This document shows positions 1-8,670 of a DNA stretch of 64,000 nt, in pieces. The notes below the pieces were generated by a model. It worked only from the letters and a program-made list of their open reading frames with translations. It had not been told where the DNA came from and made no database searches. This stretch comes from Pseudobdellovibrionaceae bacterium. GTDB lineage: Bacteria > Bdellovibrionota > UBA1018 > UBA6935. A program made the position numbers and the translations under genes. Location: assembly GCA_002722705.1 (NCBI GenBank), contig PBMP01000094.1, forward strand, positions 1 through 64,000, given 5' to 3'. The stretch's first letter is position 1, and each line of letters begins with the position of its first letter.

Positions 1-10
1 CTCCCGGTTA

Positions 11-829
11 TTACGCAAGTTTTTCAAATAGGGGAATCGAGTCCTTCACCGCTGTTGTGTGGAGCGACAGGTTAAACGCAGCAACCGAGTAGAACTCAAC
101 CTCTTTTGCCAGCGAATAACAGATGTCAGCGAGCACAGACAGGGTCTTGCCGGACATCTCATATCCTTCTTCGTTCTCTTCGATTCGGTTGGCCAGCGTG
201 GTCAGAAGAGAATCGATCGCCATTACCTTGGAGGCGATGTCGCCGCGCTCTTTCTTACTGAACAGATCGTTCAGATAGTCGGTGCCGACGATCACGTCTT
301 TCCAGTCACGGTTGCGATCCAGCAGCTCACCCAATTTACCTTGACTGTCCTTAGACTTGGGGTCGTAGCAACTGGCGAGCTTCTTGATGAACTCGTCAAC
401 GTTGTGTTGACGATAACCGCGAATGCTGGCGCTGTTACGAATAGAGATCAGTTCCGTGGGGTTCGTCAGCTGTACGCTGAGCCAGGTTTCGAAGGGGACC
501 AATACCTGAGGCAGGGTTTTCGACAAAAGCTCCTGGTGACACTCTGAGAGCGTTGTGATCAAGGTCATGTAAGTCACCTTCTGACCCGGTGACTTGTACA
601 ACTTGAGGGCACGCGCATCGGAGTAGTTCACGGCTTCCAGGATCTTGATAGACTTGCCTGGTTTCAGGTGTTCGCCGTTCGACGAGATAATGCCGAAACG
701 GTCTTTGATGAACGACGACACGTTCCGAATGAGTCCGGGCAACCGGTCGACCGCAGCACGAAGCGTCTGACTGGGCCCGACCGCTTCTAGAGCAATCATC
801 TGACTTTCAATACGAATGGATTCTAACAC
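11..829 (-). CDS. Virion (inner-head candidate) protein
   Basis: A complete 272-residue frame with no domain I recognise. The start is a GTG with GAGG six bases upstream; no ATG fits as well. The N-terminus contains ALE followed by AVG at residues 14-19, which fits the small-x-Glu cleavage rule of T4/phiKZ prohead proteases, and such a protease is encoded at 26159-26911. This suggests a short propeptide removed during head maturation, as in inner-body proteins. The rest is predicted mostly helical and soluble, with no membrane segment. It is divergent from the recombinase operon that starts at 943. Structural role is inference; an unrelated early protein is possible. Confidence 0.6.
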   Translation of the reverse strand: MLESIRIESQMIALEAVGPSQTLRAAVDRLPGLIRNVSSFIKDRFGIISSNGEHLKPGKSIKILEAVNYSDARALKLYKSPGQKVTYMTLITTLSECHQELLSKTLPQVLVPFETWLSVQLTNPTELISIRNSASIRGYRQHNVDEFIKKLASCYDPKSKDSQGKLGELLDRNRDWKDVIVGTDYLNDLFSKKERGDIASKVMAIDSLLTTLANRIEENEEGYEMSGKTLSVLADICYSLAKEVEFYSVAAFNLSLHTTAVKDSIPLFEKLA

Positions 830-890
830 GGTATACCTCGGTCCAATAAAAGGGGTAAGCGGAGCTTATTTTCATAAAAATAAACATAAC

Positions 891-915
891 GACCACATCA
901 TTTGTATAAACGAAC
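891..915 (+). promoter_or_regulatory. Candidate phage promoter (variant) for the recombinase operon
   Basis: CCACATCATTTGTATAAA matches the ACATCAT core shared by other intergenic sites in the window, but lacks the GTG five bases after ATCA. It is 42 bases before the start codon at 943, behind an AT-rich stretch (855-890). Confidence 0.45.
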
Positions 916-942
916 ACTATTTCACTGAAGGATTCCCTCGAC

Positions 943-2409
943 ATGATGACCAATCACTTCGTCCGCGCGCCTGAGATTCGTCCCAGTATGAACGTGGGCT
1001 GTCTGTTCGACGTACCTACCGGCAACTATTCCATCGGGGCTCACGGCGAGTCGATCATGAATGGCGGTGTGTCCCTGGTGACCGGTATTGGCGGACGCGG
1101 TAACACGTTCAAGTCCACCGTGGCGCACTTTCTGATGCTGCGGGTCTGCGACCGTTACCAAGAAGTCGACTCAGTGGCGTATGATGCAGAACCACCATCC
1201 ATCAGTCGCTGTCGTTTTGAGCAGCTGTCCGCCAGCATGCCTAACTTGAGCGTCATGGGCTTCCCTGACGACCGCTTCATGATCACAGACGCCACTGTGA
1301 TGTTGGGTAACGATTTCTTTGGCGCTGTCAAGAAGATGGCTCACGAGAAAACGTCCAAGGAGAACATCAAGGGCAATACGCTCAAGACGCCTTTCTTGGA
1401 TTCGAACAAGAAACACATCACCGTCATTCGTCCGACCATGGTGGAACTGGATTCGCTGTCCATGATGCCAGTTGAAGCCGTCGAGACCATTTACGACAAG
1501 AACGACATCGGCGCGAGCGGCATGAACGTCGAAGCATTGCGTAGCTCTGGTGCTAAATCCCAGATGCTGATGCAGCTGCCGATTCTGACCGGCAGTCACG
1601 GCGTCAACATAATCATGACCGCGCACGCGGGCGATGATCTTGCACTTGACCCCTACGCACCACCTGCGAAGAAACTCGCCTTCCTCAAGAACAAGGTGAA
1701 GTTCAAACAGGTTCCGGAGAAGTTCACGTTCCTGACCAACAACCTGTACATCTCTTTGGCTACCACGCCAGCGCTGCACAAAGAGAAGAAGACCACGCTC
1801 TATCCGCGTGACCAGTACGATACCCTGAAAGGCGACACCGATCTCCAGGTCGTGACCATTCAGAACCTGCGAGCAAAGAACGGCCCGGCGGGCCTACCGT
1901 TCGACCTCGTGGTGTCTCAGCGTGAAGGTGTCATGGTTCAGTTGTCCGAGTACCATTACCTGAAAACGTTCGACTACTTCGGACTGGGTGGCAACAACAC
2001 CACGCACTACCTGGAACTGGTTCCAGATGTGTCGCTGGGGCGCACTACAATCCGCGCCAAGTCAAAAGATCCGAAGATCGCCCGGGCGCTTGAAATCACG
2101 TCAGAGCTCTGTCAGATGTTCCACCTGTGGACCGGATACGATGAGATTATGTGTCGTCCCGAGGATCTTTATAAGGACCTGAAAGCCAAAGGTTATGATT
2201 GGGACGTGCTTTTGAATACGCGCGGCTACTGGGTCTTTGATGACAGTAACGAAGAGCTGCCTTTCCTCAGCACAATGGATCTCCTGCGTATGCGCGCTGG
2301 ACTTTACCACCCTTACTGGATGAAACCGCTCGAGTCGGCCAGCAACGCTGTGAAACTTGCTACCGAGGCTGACGCTGCTGGCGACCAGAAGGCGAAGAAG
2401 GCCGCGTAG
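943..2409 (+). CDS. uvsX: UvsX/RecA-like recombinase
   Basis: 488-residue ATPase of the RecA/UvsX type, expected to form filaments on single-stranded DNA and catalyse strand exchange in recombination-dependent replication and repair. A Walker A variant, GIGGRGNTFKST (residues 48-59), has the FKS ending typical of T4 UvsX. A Walker B-like stretch lies near residue 168 (VELDSLSMM), and IIMTAHAGDD near residue 222 corresponds to the L1/motif region following a hydrophobic strand. The C-terminus is Ala/Lys-rich. Two ATGs (943, 946) are possible. It heads an operon that also carries a SLOG protein and a polymerase beta fragment; phiKZ has its UvsX-like gene near its virion polymerase beta C-terminal gene, from memory. 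Confidence 0.85.
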   Translation: MMTNHFVRAPEIRPSMNVGCLFDVPTGNYSIGAHGESIMNGGVSLVTGIGGRGNTFKSTVAHFLMLRVCDRYQEVDSVAYDAEPPSISRCRFEQLSASMPNLSVMGFPDDRFMITDATVMLGNDFFGAVKKMAHEKTSKENIKGNTLKTPFLDSNKKHITVIRPTMVELDSLSMMPVEAVETIYDKNDIGASGMNVEALRSSGAKSQMLMQLPILTGSHGVNIIMTAHAGDDLALDPYAPPAKKLAFLKNKVKFKQVPEKFTFLTNNLYISLATTPALHKEKKTTLYPRDQYDTLKGDTDLQVVTIQNLRAKNGPAGLPFDLVVSQREGVMVQLSEYHYLKTFDYFGLGGNNTTHYLELVPDVSLGRTTIRAKSKDPKIARALEITSELCQMFHLWTGYDEIMCRPEDLYKDLKAKGYDWDVLLNTRGYWVFDDSNEELPFLSTMDLLRMRAGLYHPYWMKPLESASNAVKLATEADAAGDQKAKKAA

Positions 2410-2433
2410 TAAAGAAAAAAGAGAAGGTTTAGC

Positions 2434-2733
2434 ATGAATAATAAAGTGGACCTCAAGGCATCAATCGGGGACGTATTGTTAAAGGTCTCACAGGCCAGTC
2501 ACCAACGATGGCTGGCGTTGTTTCCAGAACCCATTGACCACCTACCCGTAAAGCAGCAGATGGAAGTTGTTAACGGTTTCTGGCGTGTTCAGCTGGGCCT
2601 TCTCAATGAACCCACATATCGCGTCCGGGAAAACCTGGCTATTGATATCAATAGCCAACAATGGATGCAGCGCTTTGAACAAGACATCGTCCCGTTCATT
2701 GTCCGCCATAACCTACCGCGAAGGATTCTGTAA
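2434..2733 (+). CDS. Hypothetical protein, 99 aa
   Basis: Not recognised. A compact helical protein with several Trp residues, preceded by AGAAGG and an ATG. It lies 24 bases after the recombinase gene, and its stop TAA overlaps the next gene's ATG by one base at 2733, so translation is coupled to the SLOG-fold gene. The tight spacing argues for a real gene in the same operon. Confidence 0.7.
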   Translation: MNNKVDLKASIGDVLLKVSQASHQRWLALFPEPIDHLPVKQQMEVVNGFWRVQLGLLNEPTYRVRENLAIDINSQQWMQRFEQDIVPFIVRHNLPRRIL

Positions 2734-3317
2734 TGGCCTTATCAACATCCAAACCGGCACTGCTATACAACCGGGCATCGGCAGACATCCCGCTGGTGGT
2801 AGTGGCAGGGAGTCGCAACTTTAAAGACTACGGTCTTTTCTGTAGATACCTCGATGCTTACCTGGAGACGGCGGGCGATTGCGAGTTCGTGTCTGGTAAG
2901 GCGCCAGATGGCGCTGACGACATGATCATTCGCTACGCTAGGGAACGAGGCTACATCTGTCGAGAAATGCCGGCCGCCTGGGACAACATCGACGTTAAAG
3001 GCGCTGTTGTCAAGAAAAACAAAAGAGGACAACTCTACAACGCTGTGGCCGGACATCAGCGTAACGAAGAGATGGCGCAGATCGGTACCCACTTGCTTTT
3101 GTTCTGGGATGGCGCGTCTAAAGGCTCCATGGACATGTTGACTCGAGCCGATCAACACGGTCTCAAAATCAACGTCGTTCTGGTCGATGTCGTTCCAGAG
3201 ATCGCTCAGCGCGAACAGGTTAATGGAACACAACACATTGGCTGGCACGTACCGGGTGTAGATGTGCCTTCCGAAGAAGAGGAGTATGCCGATGCCCAAT
3301 CGAACTGGTGCGACTAA
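2733..3317 (+). CDS. SLOG-fold (YspA/DUF2493-like) nucleotide-binding protein
   Basis: 194 residues with the signature of the cpYpsA/YspA branch of the SLOG superfamily: VVVAGSRNF at residues 22-30 (first strand and phosphate-binding loop), SGKAPDGADDM at 54-64 (second Gly-rich loop), RNEEMA at 110-115, and LLLFWDGASKGSMDML at 121-136. SLOG domains bind nucleotides, often ADP-ribose or NAD derivatives. The substrate here is unknown. Start ATG 2733 follows GAAGGA and overlaps the stop of the previous gene. The 3' end overlaps the polymerase fragment gene by 26 bases. Possible roles are NAD/ADP-ribose sensing or anti-defence, which is inference only. Confidence 0.8.
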   Translation: MALSTSKPALLYNRASADIPLVVVAGSRNFKDYGLFCRYLDAYLETAGDCEFVSGKAPDGADDMIIRYARERGYICREMPAAWDNIDVKGAVVKKNKRGQLYNAVAGHQRNEEMAQIGTHLLLFWDGASKGSMDMLTRADQHGLKINVVLVDVVPEIAQREQVNGTQHIGWHVPGVDVPSEEEEYADAQSNWCD

Positions 3318-3966
3318 GTTCATACTGGAGTTCCTAGAAGAGGTTCTTCCAGGCGGTGGAAACAAAGAGATTTACGAAGAGTATCTCTCCAAGATGTCCG
3401 ATGAAGATTTCGGACGTTTCATTGATCGCCTCGACAGCGGTGAGGAAATACTGAACCTGATAGCTCCGATCATGAGCGAGGCGAAGCTGAATGTTCAGCG
3501 CAACCTCGCAATTGCTCGCAAGCTCGGACACGAGTTCCTTGAACGACTGTGGGTCACCGACCCGTTCACCGGTGAAACGTATTTGACACCGGAACGGTAC
3601 ATGGTCGTCGACCTTCCGTTGCGCCGACAGATCCAGATGCTGATGAAGAAGATCTCGATTCCCGACGATAACCGACACGTTGACGAACTCACTGGTCAGC
3701 CGACAGGTACGTCTAAAGGAAGCAAGCTCTCCTTCCCCGAGATTCAGGTAATGCACGGTCAGGGTCTCTCTCGCACCATTGAGGAGCTGATCAAGTACCG
3801 CGGCGGTGACGAGAAGGCGTTTAACGCAATGAATCGTTCCATCATTGAATCGGGCGGTGTGTCACTGGACGCCATCGCTCCTTTCTCTGGTGGCGTTCGC
3901 TCAACCGAAACCCTGGGTGTTTATCTTAAAGCGATGCACCTGGATAACAACGCAGCTGAGAGCTAA
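3292..3966 (+). CDS. RNA polymerase beta subunit, C-terminal fragment
   Basis: 224-residue protein whose middle and end resemble the last part of bacterial RpoB: DPFTGETYLTPERYMV near residue 97 (RpoB: TGEPF..PVTVGYMYM), a basic stretch with DELTGQPTGTSKGSKLSFPE (RpoB: RSTGPYS..QQPLGGKAQFGGQRFGE), then a helix and a C-terminal SLG-type end. It would complete the beta subunit at 19446-23780, which stops short of this region. In phiKZ the virion polymerase beta is split in the same way (gp178 plus gp149, from memory). Start ATG 3292 has GGAG seven bases upstream; in-frame ATGs at 3262 and 3286 fit worse. Confidence 0.75.
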   Translation: MPNRTGATKFILEFLEEVLPGGGNKEIYEEYLSKMSDEDFGRFIDRLDSGEEILNLIAPIMSEAKLNVQRNLAIARKLGHEFLERLWVTDPFTGETYLTPERYMVVDLPLRRQIQMLMKKISIPDDNRHVDELTGQPTGTSKGSKLSFPEIQVMHGQGLSRTIEELIKYRGGDEKAFNAMNRSIIESGGVSLDAIAPFSGGVRSTETLGVYLKAMHLDNNAAES

Positions 3967-3968
3967 TC

Positions 3969-4412
3969 ATGGACATTGAAGACATTCGCCTCGTCGTTGC
4001 TGACATCGTGGACAAGCGGAGTCGATCCAGTCTCGATGGGGAGGCAATTGGAGAAATCGGCGATTTCATGATCTCTTACGCCAAGACAGCGAACCCTTAC
4101 TCCATGTCTGGTCGAGGCGATTTGGAGAAGCTCTGGAATATCATCCGAGGCCAGGACGTCGTCCTCCACTTCGTCATGATGTCTACCTCCGAGTTGATAC
4201 TGCGGGTCGGTTACGTCCAGTTCAAAAGACTGGTGGAAGATATCTGCGCAGCTTACGGTAGTTGTGTCACGTCAGGCAATGAATCGGTCGTGGACTCTAC
4301 GTTCACAGATCGTGCAATGAGTTCCTCCGAGCTATCCAAGATAATGACGGCCAACCCGTGGTATGCCTTCATTGTTCTGGCAGAGACCGTTATGGGGCCC
4401 GATGAGAAATGA
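3969..4412 (+). CDS. Hypothetical protein, 147 aa
   Basis: Not recognised. Mixed helix/strand soluble protein with acidic N-terminus. It starts three bases after the polymerase beta fragment, and its last codons overlap the next gene through ATGA at 4409, so it is translationally coupled on both sides. It is part of the 943-5113 operon. Confidence 0.75.
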   Translation: MDIEDIRLVVADIVDKRSRSSLDGEAIGEIGDFMISYAKTANPYSMSGRGDLEKLWNIIRGQDVVLHFVMMSTSELILRVGYVQFKRLVEDICAAYGSCVTSGNESVVDSTFTDRAMSSSELSKIMTANPWYAFIVLAETVMGPDEK

Positions 4413-5113
4413 ACCAGATCATCTACGTTGGACTTGACGAACTTTTGGACACCCGCTTAGGGACCATCCAGACGCTGTGCCCGGAAGCAATCGAGCGGGT
4501 CATGGATAGCGGGTGGACTCTTCGTGGCATTGACGATGTAGAATCGCTGTCGGGTGGTTTTGTTACCAATAGTGATTTCACTGACAGATACGCCAAGCGA
4601 GACGTAGATGTCCTGAAAAACTCAAGACCTACCCTAATTGCCAGGATGATTCATTCGTTTGTCATGGAGTTGGTTTCTAAGAAGTTAACCGACCCCACAA
4701 TCGACGATATTGAGGTCGACGTCAACGTCTGGCCCTACATTCTGAATCGGTCTGAACAGGTGGCCATGGTTGAGGCAGTCTGCACGGTCCTCGATGTTCC
4801 ATGTGACGTCAATCTCGTCTACACGTCTCCAAAGGACTTGACACCTGCGAAGATATACGGGAGATACGCCTGTCTTTATATCTACGGTATAAACGACTGG
4901 CTCATGATGCATGACGAGGCCTTGTTGAGGCGGACTCTAGCGGCGGTAAGCTTTATATCGCCGGCACTGTATCTAAAGCGACCCGAGGAGAAGGACAACA
5001 TTCAGGTGGAAGGTCGATCGGTATCTCCTCTTGAAGTTCTCGAGGAATCGCTCGGTGGAGTGATGCATCTGGAATTGGTGGACGTCGGTTGTTTCAGCGT
5101 TATGATGCCGTAG
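4409..5113 (+). CDS. Hypothetical protein, 234 aa
   Basis: Last gene of the recombinase operon; start overlaps the previous stop by four bases. No known domain seen. Composition is that of a soluble alpha/beta protein, with no signal peptide or membrane helix. A strong stem-loop terminator follows at once (5122-5152). Confidence 0.75.
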   Translation: MNQIIYVGLDELLDTRLGTIQTLCPEAIERVMDSGWTLRGIDDVESLSGGFVTNSDFTDRYAKRDVDVLKNSRPTLIARMIHSFVMELVSKKLTDPTIDDIEVDVNVWPYILNRSEQVAMVEAVCTVLDVPCDVNLVYTSPKDLTPAKIYGRYACLYIYGINDWLMMHDEALLRRTLAAVSFISPALYLKRPEEKDNIQVEGRSVSPLEVLEESLGGVMHLELVDVGCFSVMMP

Positions 5114-5121
5114 TGGCGAAT

Positions 5122-5152
5122 AAAAGGCTCGGTCGCCAGACCGAGCCTTTTT
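5122..5152. terminator. Bidirectional terminator
   Basis: AAAAGGCTCGGTC, GCCA loop, GACCGAGCCTTTTT: a 13-bp stem flanked by A and T runs, lying between the convergent genes ending at 5113 and 5190. Confidence 0.9.
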
Positions 5153-5189
5153 CTCCGTGTATCATTTTACATTCAAGATCAATGGTATA

Positions 5190-5639
5190 CTACTTGCCGT
5201 CAACAGAGTTTTTGCTCTCGTACTCGTTGACGAAGTCTCGATAGTTCATTGACTGAATGCCGACATTGGTCTCGTCGTGAACCAGCTTGGCTTCGGGCAG
5301 AACGATCTCGTCTGGGTTCGGCTCCTCACCGCGAATTGTTTCACCCTCAACAACTTTAAACGGATCGCCGCTGTCTGTCGATGTGCCCATGCGCGCAATA
5401 ATGAGCGCAACTTGACGGTCTGCTTCAGACGAGATCTCGGAAGACTGGATCTTCTTCTTGCTCAACGACTGGCGATCCATATCGGCCAGAGCATGCAGCG
5501 CGATACTCTGTTGACCGGGATCGGTTGTCATTTTGCCGTTTTCATCACGAAGCGTATCGAGGATCTCGATGCGCATTCTCTGTGTGTAATCGAGGAGATC
5601 GTCGTCCGTGAACTCCTCCGGTAAGGTCTTGGAACCCAT
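5190..5639 (-). CDS. Hypothetical acidic protein, 149 aa
   Basis: Minus-strand gene facing away from the 5711 operon. The start chosen is ATG 5639 (AGAGGTG six bases upstream) instead of the more distal ATG at 5648. The protein is acidic and helical in its first half (ILDTLRDENG, ALADMDRQSLSKKK) with a disordered acidic tail. Size and layout are compatible with a small terminase-like or scaffold-like DNA-packaging protein, but there is no motif to support that, so I leave the function open. Confidence 0.65.
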   Translation of the reverse strand: MGSKTLPEEFTDDDLLDYTQRMRIEILDTLRDENGKMTTDPGQQSIALHALADMDRQSLSKKKIQSSEISSEADRQVALIIARMGTSTDSGDPFKVVEGETIRGEEPNPDEIVLPEAKLVHDETNVGIQSMNYRDFVNEYESKNSVDGK

Positions 5640-5666
5640 GGATGGCACCTCTGCTTGAAAAAAATA

Positions 5667-5693
5667 TCAACCCTATATCATTAAAGTGAATAT
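5667..5693 (+). promoter_or_regulatory. Phage promoter-like motif, unit 5711-8634
   Basis: ATCAA, CC, CTATATCATT, AAA, GTGAAT. One of the best matches to the motif shared by nine intergenic sites; ATCA lies at 5677-5680, 30 bases before the ATG at 5711, so the leader must be very short. An upstream quasi-palindrome TTGA(8)TCAA is at 5655-5670. Confidence 0.75.
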
Positions 5694-5710
5694 AAACTGG
5701 AGCATTCCTT

Positions 5711-6232
5711 ATGTCGTTCGCTGATATGCGATTAAAATGGCGACTTCGTGGTGTCAAAAAAGACCATTTTAAGGAAGGACGATGGGTTGCGTCTACCGCG
5801 CTGTTGTCTAGACTGACGTCTGTTTTGACGCCCGACTTGTTTGGCAAGTACGCCCCCGCCTGCGGGTTCGATACCTATATCGATCTCCGACAGACAACGT
5901 ATGAAGAATACGTCACCAATCTGAAGGACACAGTTGAGGCTATCAAAGCAGGTGACTATGTAGATAACCTGGCCTACCTGGAACTGAAAGAAGCCAGGTC
6001 GTTATCGCTTGACGAATGGCTAGTGGACAACGGACAAAGACCCGTTCCACTAATTACTGGACTCGAAGTTATCCGAGGTCTGGTAACTGAGTTAATCGCC
6101 GCGCTAGACGGCGTAGACGGCTCTGTTAAGAAAAAATATTACCATCGAAAAACCATACGACTAACCGCCGAAACGTTAGAACTTTACCTAGGTCTGATCG
6201 CTGTCAGGAAGGTATCTGAGTTCATACGTTGA
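5711..6232 (+). CDS. Hypothetical protein, 173 aa
   Basis: First gene behind the promoter-like motif at 5667. Basic N-terminus (RLKWRLRGVKKDHFK) followed by helical regions; a second basic patch KKKYYHRK near residue 140. No domain recognised. The ATG is preceded by CTGGAG. Position directly behind a conserved motif suggests an early-expressed, possibly host-directed protein, which is inference. Confidence 0.7.
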   Translation: MSFADMRLKWRLRGVKKDHFKEGRWVASTALLSRLTSVLTPDLFGKYAPACGFDTYIDLRQTTYEEYVTNLKDTVEAIKAGDYVDNLAYLELKEARSLSLDEWLVDNGQRPVPLITGLEVIRGLVTELIAALDGVDGSVKKKYYHRKTIRLTAETLELYLGLIAVRKVSEFIR

Positions 6233-6259
6233 CCCGCGACGATAGAGGCTGCATTCGCA

Positions 6260-6835
6260 ATGCAAGACTATAACGACGACATTCTCCACAGCACAACCAA
6301 AGCAACGGAGAAGGCAAGGGACCCACTGGCAAAGCTGTTCCGAGTTATCCTTCGCGACATCAACATAGGTGTAAAGCAATGGGGACAACTCATGGAGCTT
6401 TACCTCGACAATCCAAGACACCGTATCCCAAAGAACGGTAAGGATCGTTCCTCAGCCAGGGGGAATCTAAACAAGGAACTTCGTAGGTCTTACATGACGT
6501 GGAAGGTGTTCATGAAGGGTCTGTCCTTCCTCAACATCAAGCACGTTCGAATAGAACTCCATGCCACCTGGTGGAACAGACGAGTGACGATTCACTCAGT
6601 GGGTCTTCAGTTGAATCGAATACCCGAAGAAGAAAAGCCGGTTGGACAAATACCAATCAACCAAGATCTAACGGACCGTCTCTATAATGGTCTGGAGTAT
6701 CTGGAAGACACGCTGTCTGCCGAAGAGTACAACAAGATCGTCTCCTCGTTGTGTGAGACGGTTGATGCCAAGTTGTTGTCTGTTCGAGAAGACATCTCTA
6801 GCAACATGACCACCGTCGATCCGGTGGGGAAATGA
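6260..6835 (+). CDS. Hypothetical protein, 191 aa
   Basis: Not recognised. Soluble, charged, helix-rich. ATG at 6260 with a distant GAGG; ends at the TGA overlapping the leader of the NADAR gene nine bases later. Same operon as its neighbours. Confidence 0.7.
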   Translation: MQDYNDDILHSTTKATEKARDPLAKLFRVILRDINIGVKQWGQLMELYLDNPRHRIPKNGKDRSSARGNLNKELRRSYMTWKVFMKGLSFLNIKHVRIELHATWWNRRVTIHSVGLQLNRIPEEEKPVGQIPINQDLTDRLYNGLEYLEDTLSAEEYNKIVSSLCETVDAKLLSVREDISSNMTTVDPVGK

Positions 6836-6844
6836 GAGGTTCAT

Positions 6845-7543
6845 ATGGAAAACCCGGAAGCCCTCAGTCCCCTCGACGATGGGGTTACGCATATCAACAT
6901 CTACAGTAAAGCGCGGACCAAACTTGGTTACCTGCTAAGCAATCTGACTGATGCGCAGGTTCGACATCCGAGACTGGGTGTCTTCAAGACGCTAGAGGGT
7001 CTCTGGTTCTACTATAGCACCGGGTGCGTTGACGAGATCTTCAGGGTGTTGCCTGGCTTCAAAGCAAAGCGGTACGGGTCCACTTTACCTCGGGTCCAAC
7101 AAGACGACTTCGAGGAGGTGATAAAGGAGGCGCTTTATTGCAAGGTGATTCAAAACCCGATCATCGCTGAGCTGATGTTGGAATCTACGCTGCCGTTCGA
7201 ACATTACTATTACTACGGTAATCCGAAGAACGCCAAGGTCATTAACGTCACATCAAATCGATGGGTGGTTGATGAACTTGAAGCTATTCGTAAGCAGATA
7301 AAAGAATCGCCATCGAAGATCGATGCCGGCAATGGTAACAAGAACAACTGCATGTGTGTCACGCCGGAAGAGTTCCGCTATTGCAACTGGAACTGCATGC
7401 ATGATGACCCCGGCACCATCATTTGCTCGTTCAGCGGTATCCCAGAGTCGGCTTGTCCGGCGGATTGTCTATGCAAAGACAGAGACCAAGATCTAACGGT
7501 CGAACTCGATGCCATGGCAACTGCCAAGACCGAGAACCAATAA
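6845..7543 (+). CDS. NADAR-family (YbiA-like) protein with eight-Cys tail
   Basis: 232 residues. The N-terminal half shows the NADAR pattern: INIYSKARTKLGYLLSN (residues 18-34), TLEGLWFYYSTG (49-60), the AK..G element in FKAKRYGS (70-78), and a C-terminal LPFEHYYYYG (118-127). NADAR proteins hydrolyse N-glycosidic bonds of ADP-ribose or related metabolites, and some remove ADP-ribose from guanine bases. Residues about 163-206 form an added segment with eight Cys (CMC, YC, NC, IIC, AC, DC, LC), probably a metal site, which is not part of the family core that I know. The gene sits behind an early-type promoter, so a counter-defence role is plausible. Followed by a terminator at 7541. Confidence 0.75.
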   Translation: MENPEALSPLDDGVTHINIYSKARTKLGYLLSNLTDAQVRHPRLGVFKTLEGLWFYYSTGCVDEIFRVLPGFKAKRYGSTLPRVQQDDFEEVIKEALYCKVIQNPIIAELMLESTLPFEHYYYYGNPKNAKVINVTSNRWVVDELEAIRKQIKESPSKIDAGNGNKNNCMCVTPEEFRYCNWNCMHDDPGTIICSFSGIPESACPADCLCKDRDQDLTVELDAMATAKTENQ

Positions 7544-7571
7544 GAGACATTCGGGTCTCTTATTTTTTTTT
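7541..7571 (+). terminator. Rho-independent terminator
   Basis: TAAGAGAC, ATTCGG loop, GTCTCTTA followed by ten T. Starts inside the stop codon of the NADAR gene. Confidence 0.9.
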
Positions 7572-7617
7572 TGGCTCAATTTATGATCCCATTCATCCGC
7601 CGCTGGAGTTAATCACA

Positions 7618-8634
7618 ATGGCTGGAAAGATAGCAGAAACCCTATTTCAATCGGGGCCATTGGACGAGCTACTGGCCACTGACGTTTACAACTTGACCGA
7701 TGCATTGGTCAGGAACCGACTACCGGCCGATCTGAGTGACACCATCTCATCTACCGTGAAATCATTCATGCGCGACGGGGCGTTGTCTGATTCTGCGTTC
7801 AAGAAAGTGTTGTCCCTTGCTGACAACAAGATAGGTCTCGACACAGCAGCCCTAGTTAGCCGTATAGAGGGCCTATCGGACAGTATCCGTGGCCCACTCA
7901 ACAATATAAGCTCGGCGGCCAAGGAGGGCATTACAGGGGCTTTAAAGTCCATGGGTGTCGACCCCACTCAGGCCATGGGTGCTGTTGTCACCATCGGCGA
8001 CGTGGCAACCACCATTGCCAACGGCGACATTGAAGACGCTAGAGGGATCGTTGATCTGATCTCCGAGGTTACGGGTAGCAGTGGGATCGCTAAGATTCTG
8101 GATCTGGAAGCGGAAGCTGCTTTGATCTCAGGGATTCTCGGTGAGGCCATTCGCCTGCAAATTCCGGGTGCGATTGACGCGCTTGTTGACCTCAGTAATG
8201 ATCGAGACGATCGCGTTGTCAGGAGAGCACTTGAAGCTAATCTGTTGAGCGCTATTATCAACGGACAGCTGACCATCGTGAGGAACATCCTGACCAAGAT
8301 CGGTCGGGTAGGTGTACTGACCCAAGTCCCTCAGGCAATCAAATTGTTGTTGTCGACTTATCGGTTCAAAGAAGTATCGGCTGTCATTGACTATGACGCT
8401 AAGTACACCGAACTGAAAACACTGCTTGACGATATCGATCCCAATTGGTTCGTTGACCAAAGGGACGGCGTCGAGGTGACCAAGTTGTCTCCTTTCAGTT
8501 ACGCGTCCGACGATGCCAAGTTACTGTTCAGAAAACACCCCGAGTACCTGACCGAGGTGATGATCTCTGATTCGTACCAGTCAGAGGACGTCAATGACCT
8601 GCTGAAGGCGTTCTACCCGTCGATTGTGATGTGA
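7618..8634 (+). CDS. Putative virion structural protein, 338 aa
   Basis: Starts at ATG 7618 (GGAG nine bases upstream); upstream in-frame codons overlap the NADAR gene and are not used. All-helical, Ala/Ile/Leu/Asp-rich sequence of repeated short amphipathic helices (for example IEDARGIVDLISEV, GILGEAIRLQ, AIDALVDLSNDRDDRVVRRAL), reminiscent of HEAT-like solenoids. No catalytic motif. It lies next to the tail/virion block on the opposite strand and convergent with it; the structural assignment rests on context only. Confidence 0.6.
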   Translation: MAGKIAETLFQSGPLDELLATDVYNLTDALVRNRLPADLSDTISSTVKSFMRDGALSDSAFKKVLSLADNKIGLDTAALVSRIEGLSDSIRGPLNNISSAAKEGITGALKSMGVDPTQAMGAVVTIGDVATTIANGDIEDARGIVDLISEVTGSSGIAKILDLEAEAALISGILGEAIRLQIPGAIDALVDLSNDRDDRVVRRALEANLLSAIINGQLTIVRNILTKIGRVGVLTQVPQAIKLLLSTYRFKEVSAVIDYDAKYTELKTLLDDIDPNWFVDQRDGVEVTKLSPFSYASDDAKLLFRKHPEYLTEVMISDSYQSEDVNDLLKAFYPSIVM

Positions 8635-8643
8635 CGAAATAAA

Positions 8644-8667
8644 AGAGCCGGCCATTTGGCCGGCTCT
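8644..8667. terminator. Bidirectional terminator
   Basis: AGAGCCGGCC, ATTT, GGCCGGCTCT: a ten-bp GC-rich stem between convergent genes ending at 8634 and 8671. Confidence 0.85.
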
Positions 8668-8670
8668 ATG

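Noticed and set aside
5155-5178. Further promoter-like site (GTGTATCATTTTACAT)
   Set aside because: Lies between convergent genes, lacks the GTG at the right spacing and has no gene downstream on the plus strand.
5190-5639. Calling this gene the small terminase
   Set aside because: Size and acidity fit, but no HTH or known TerS motif is visible.
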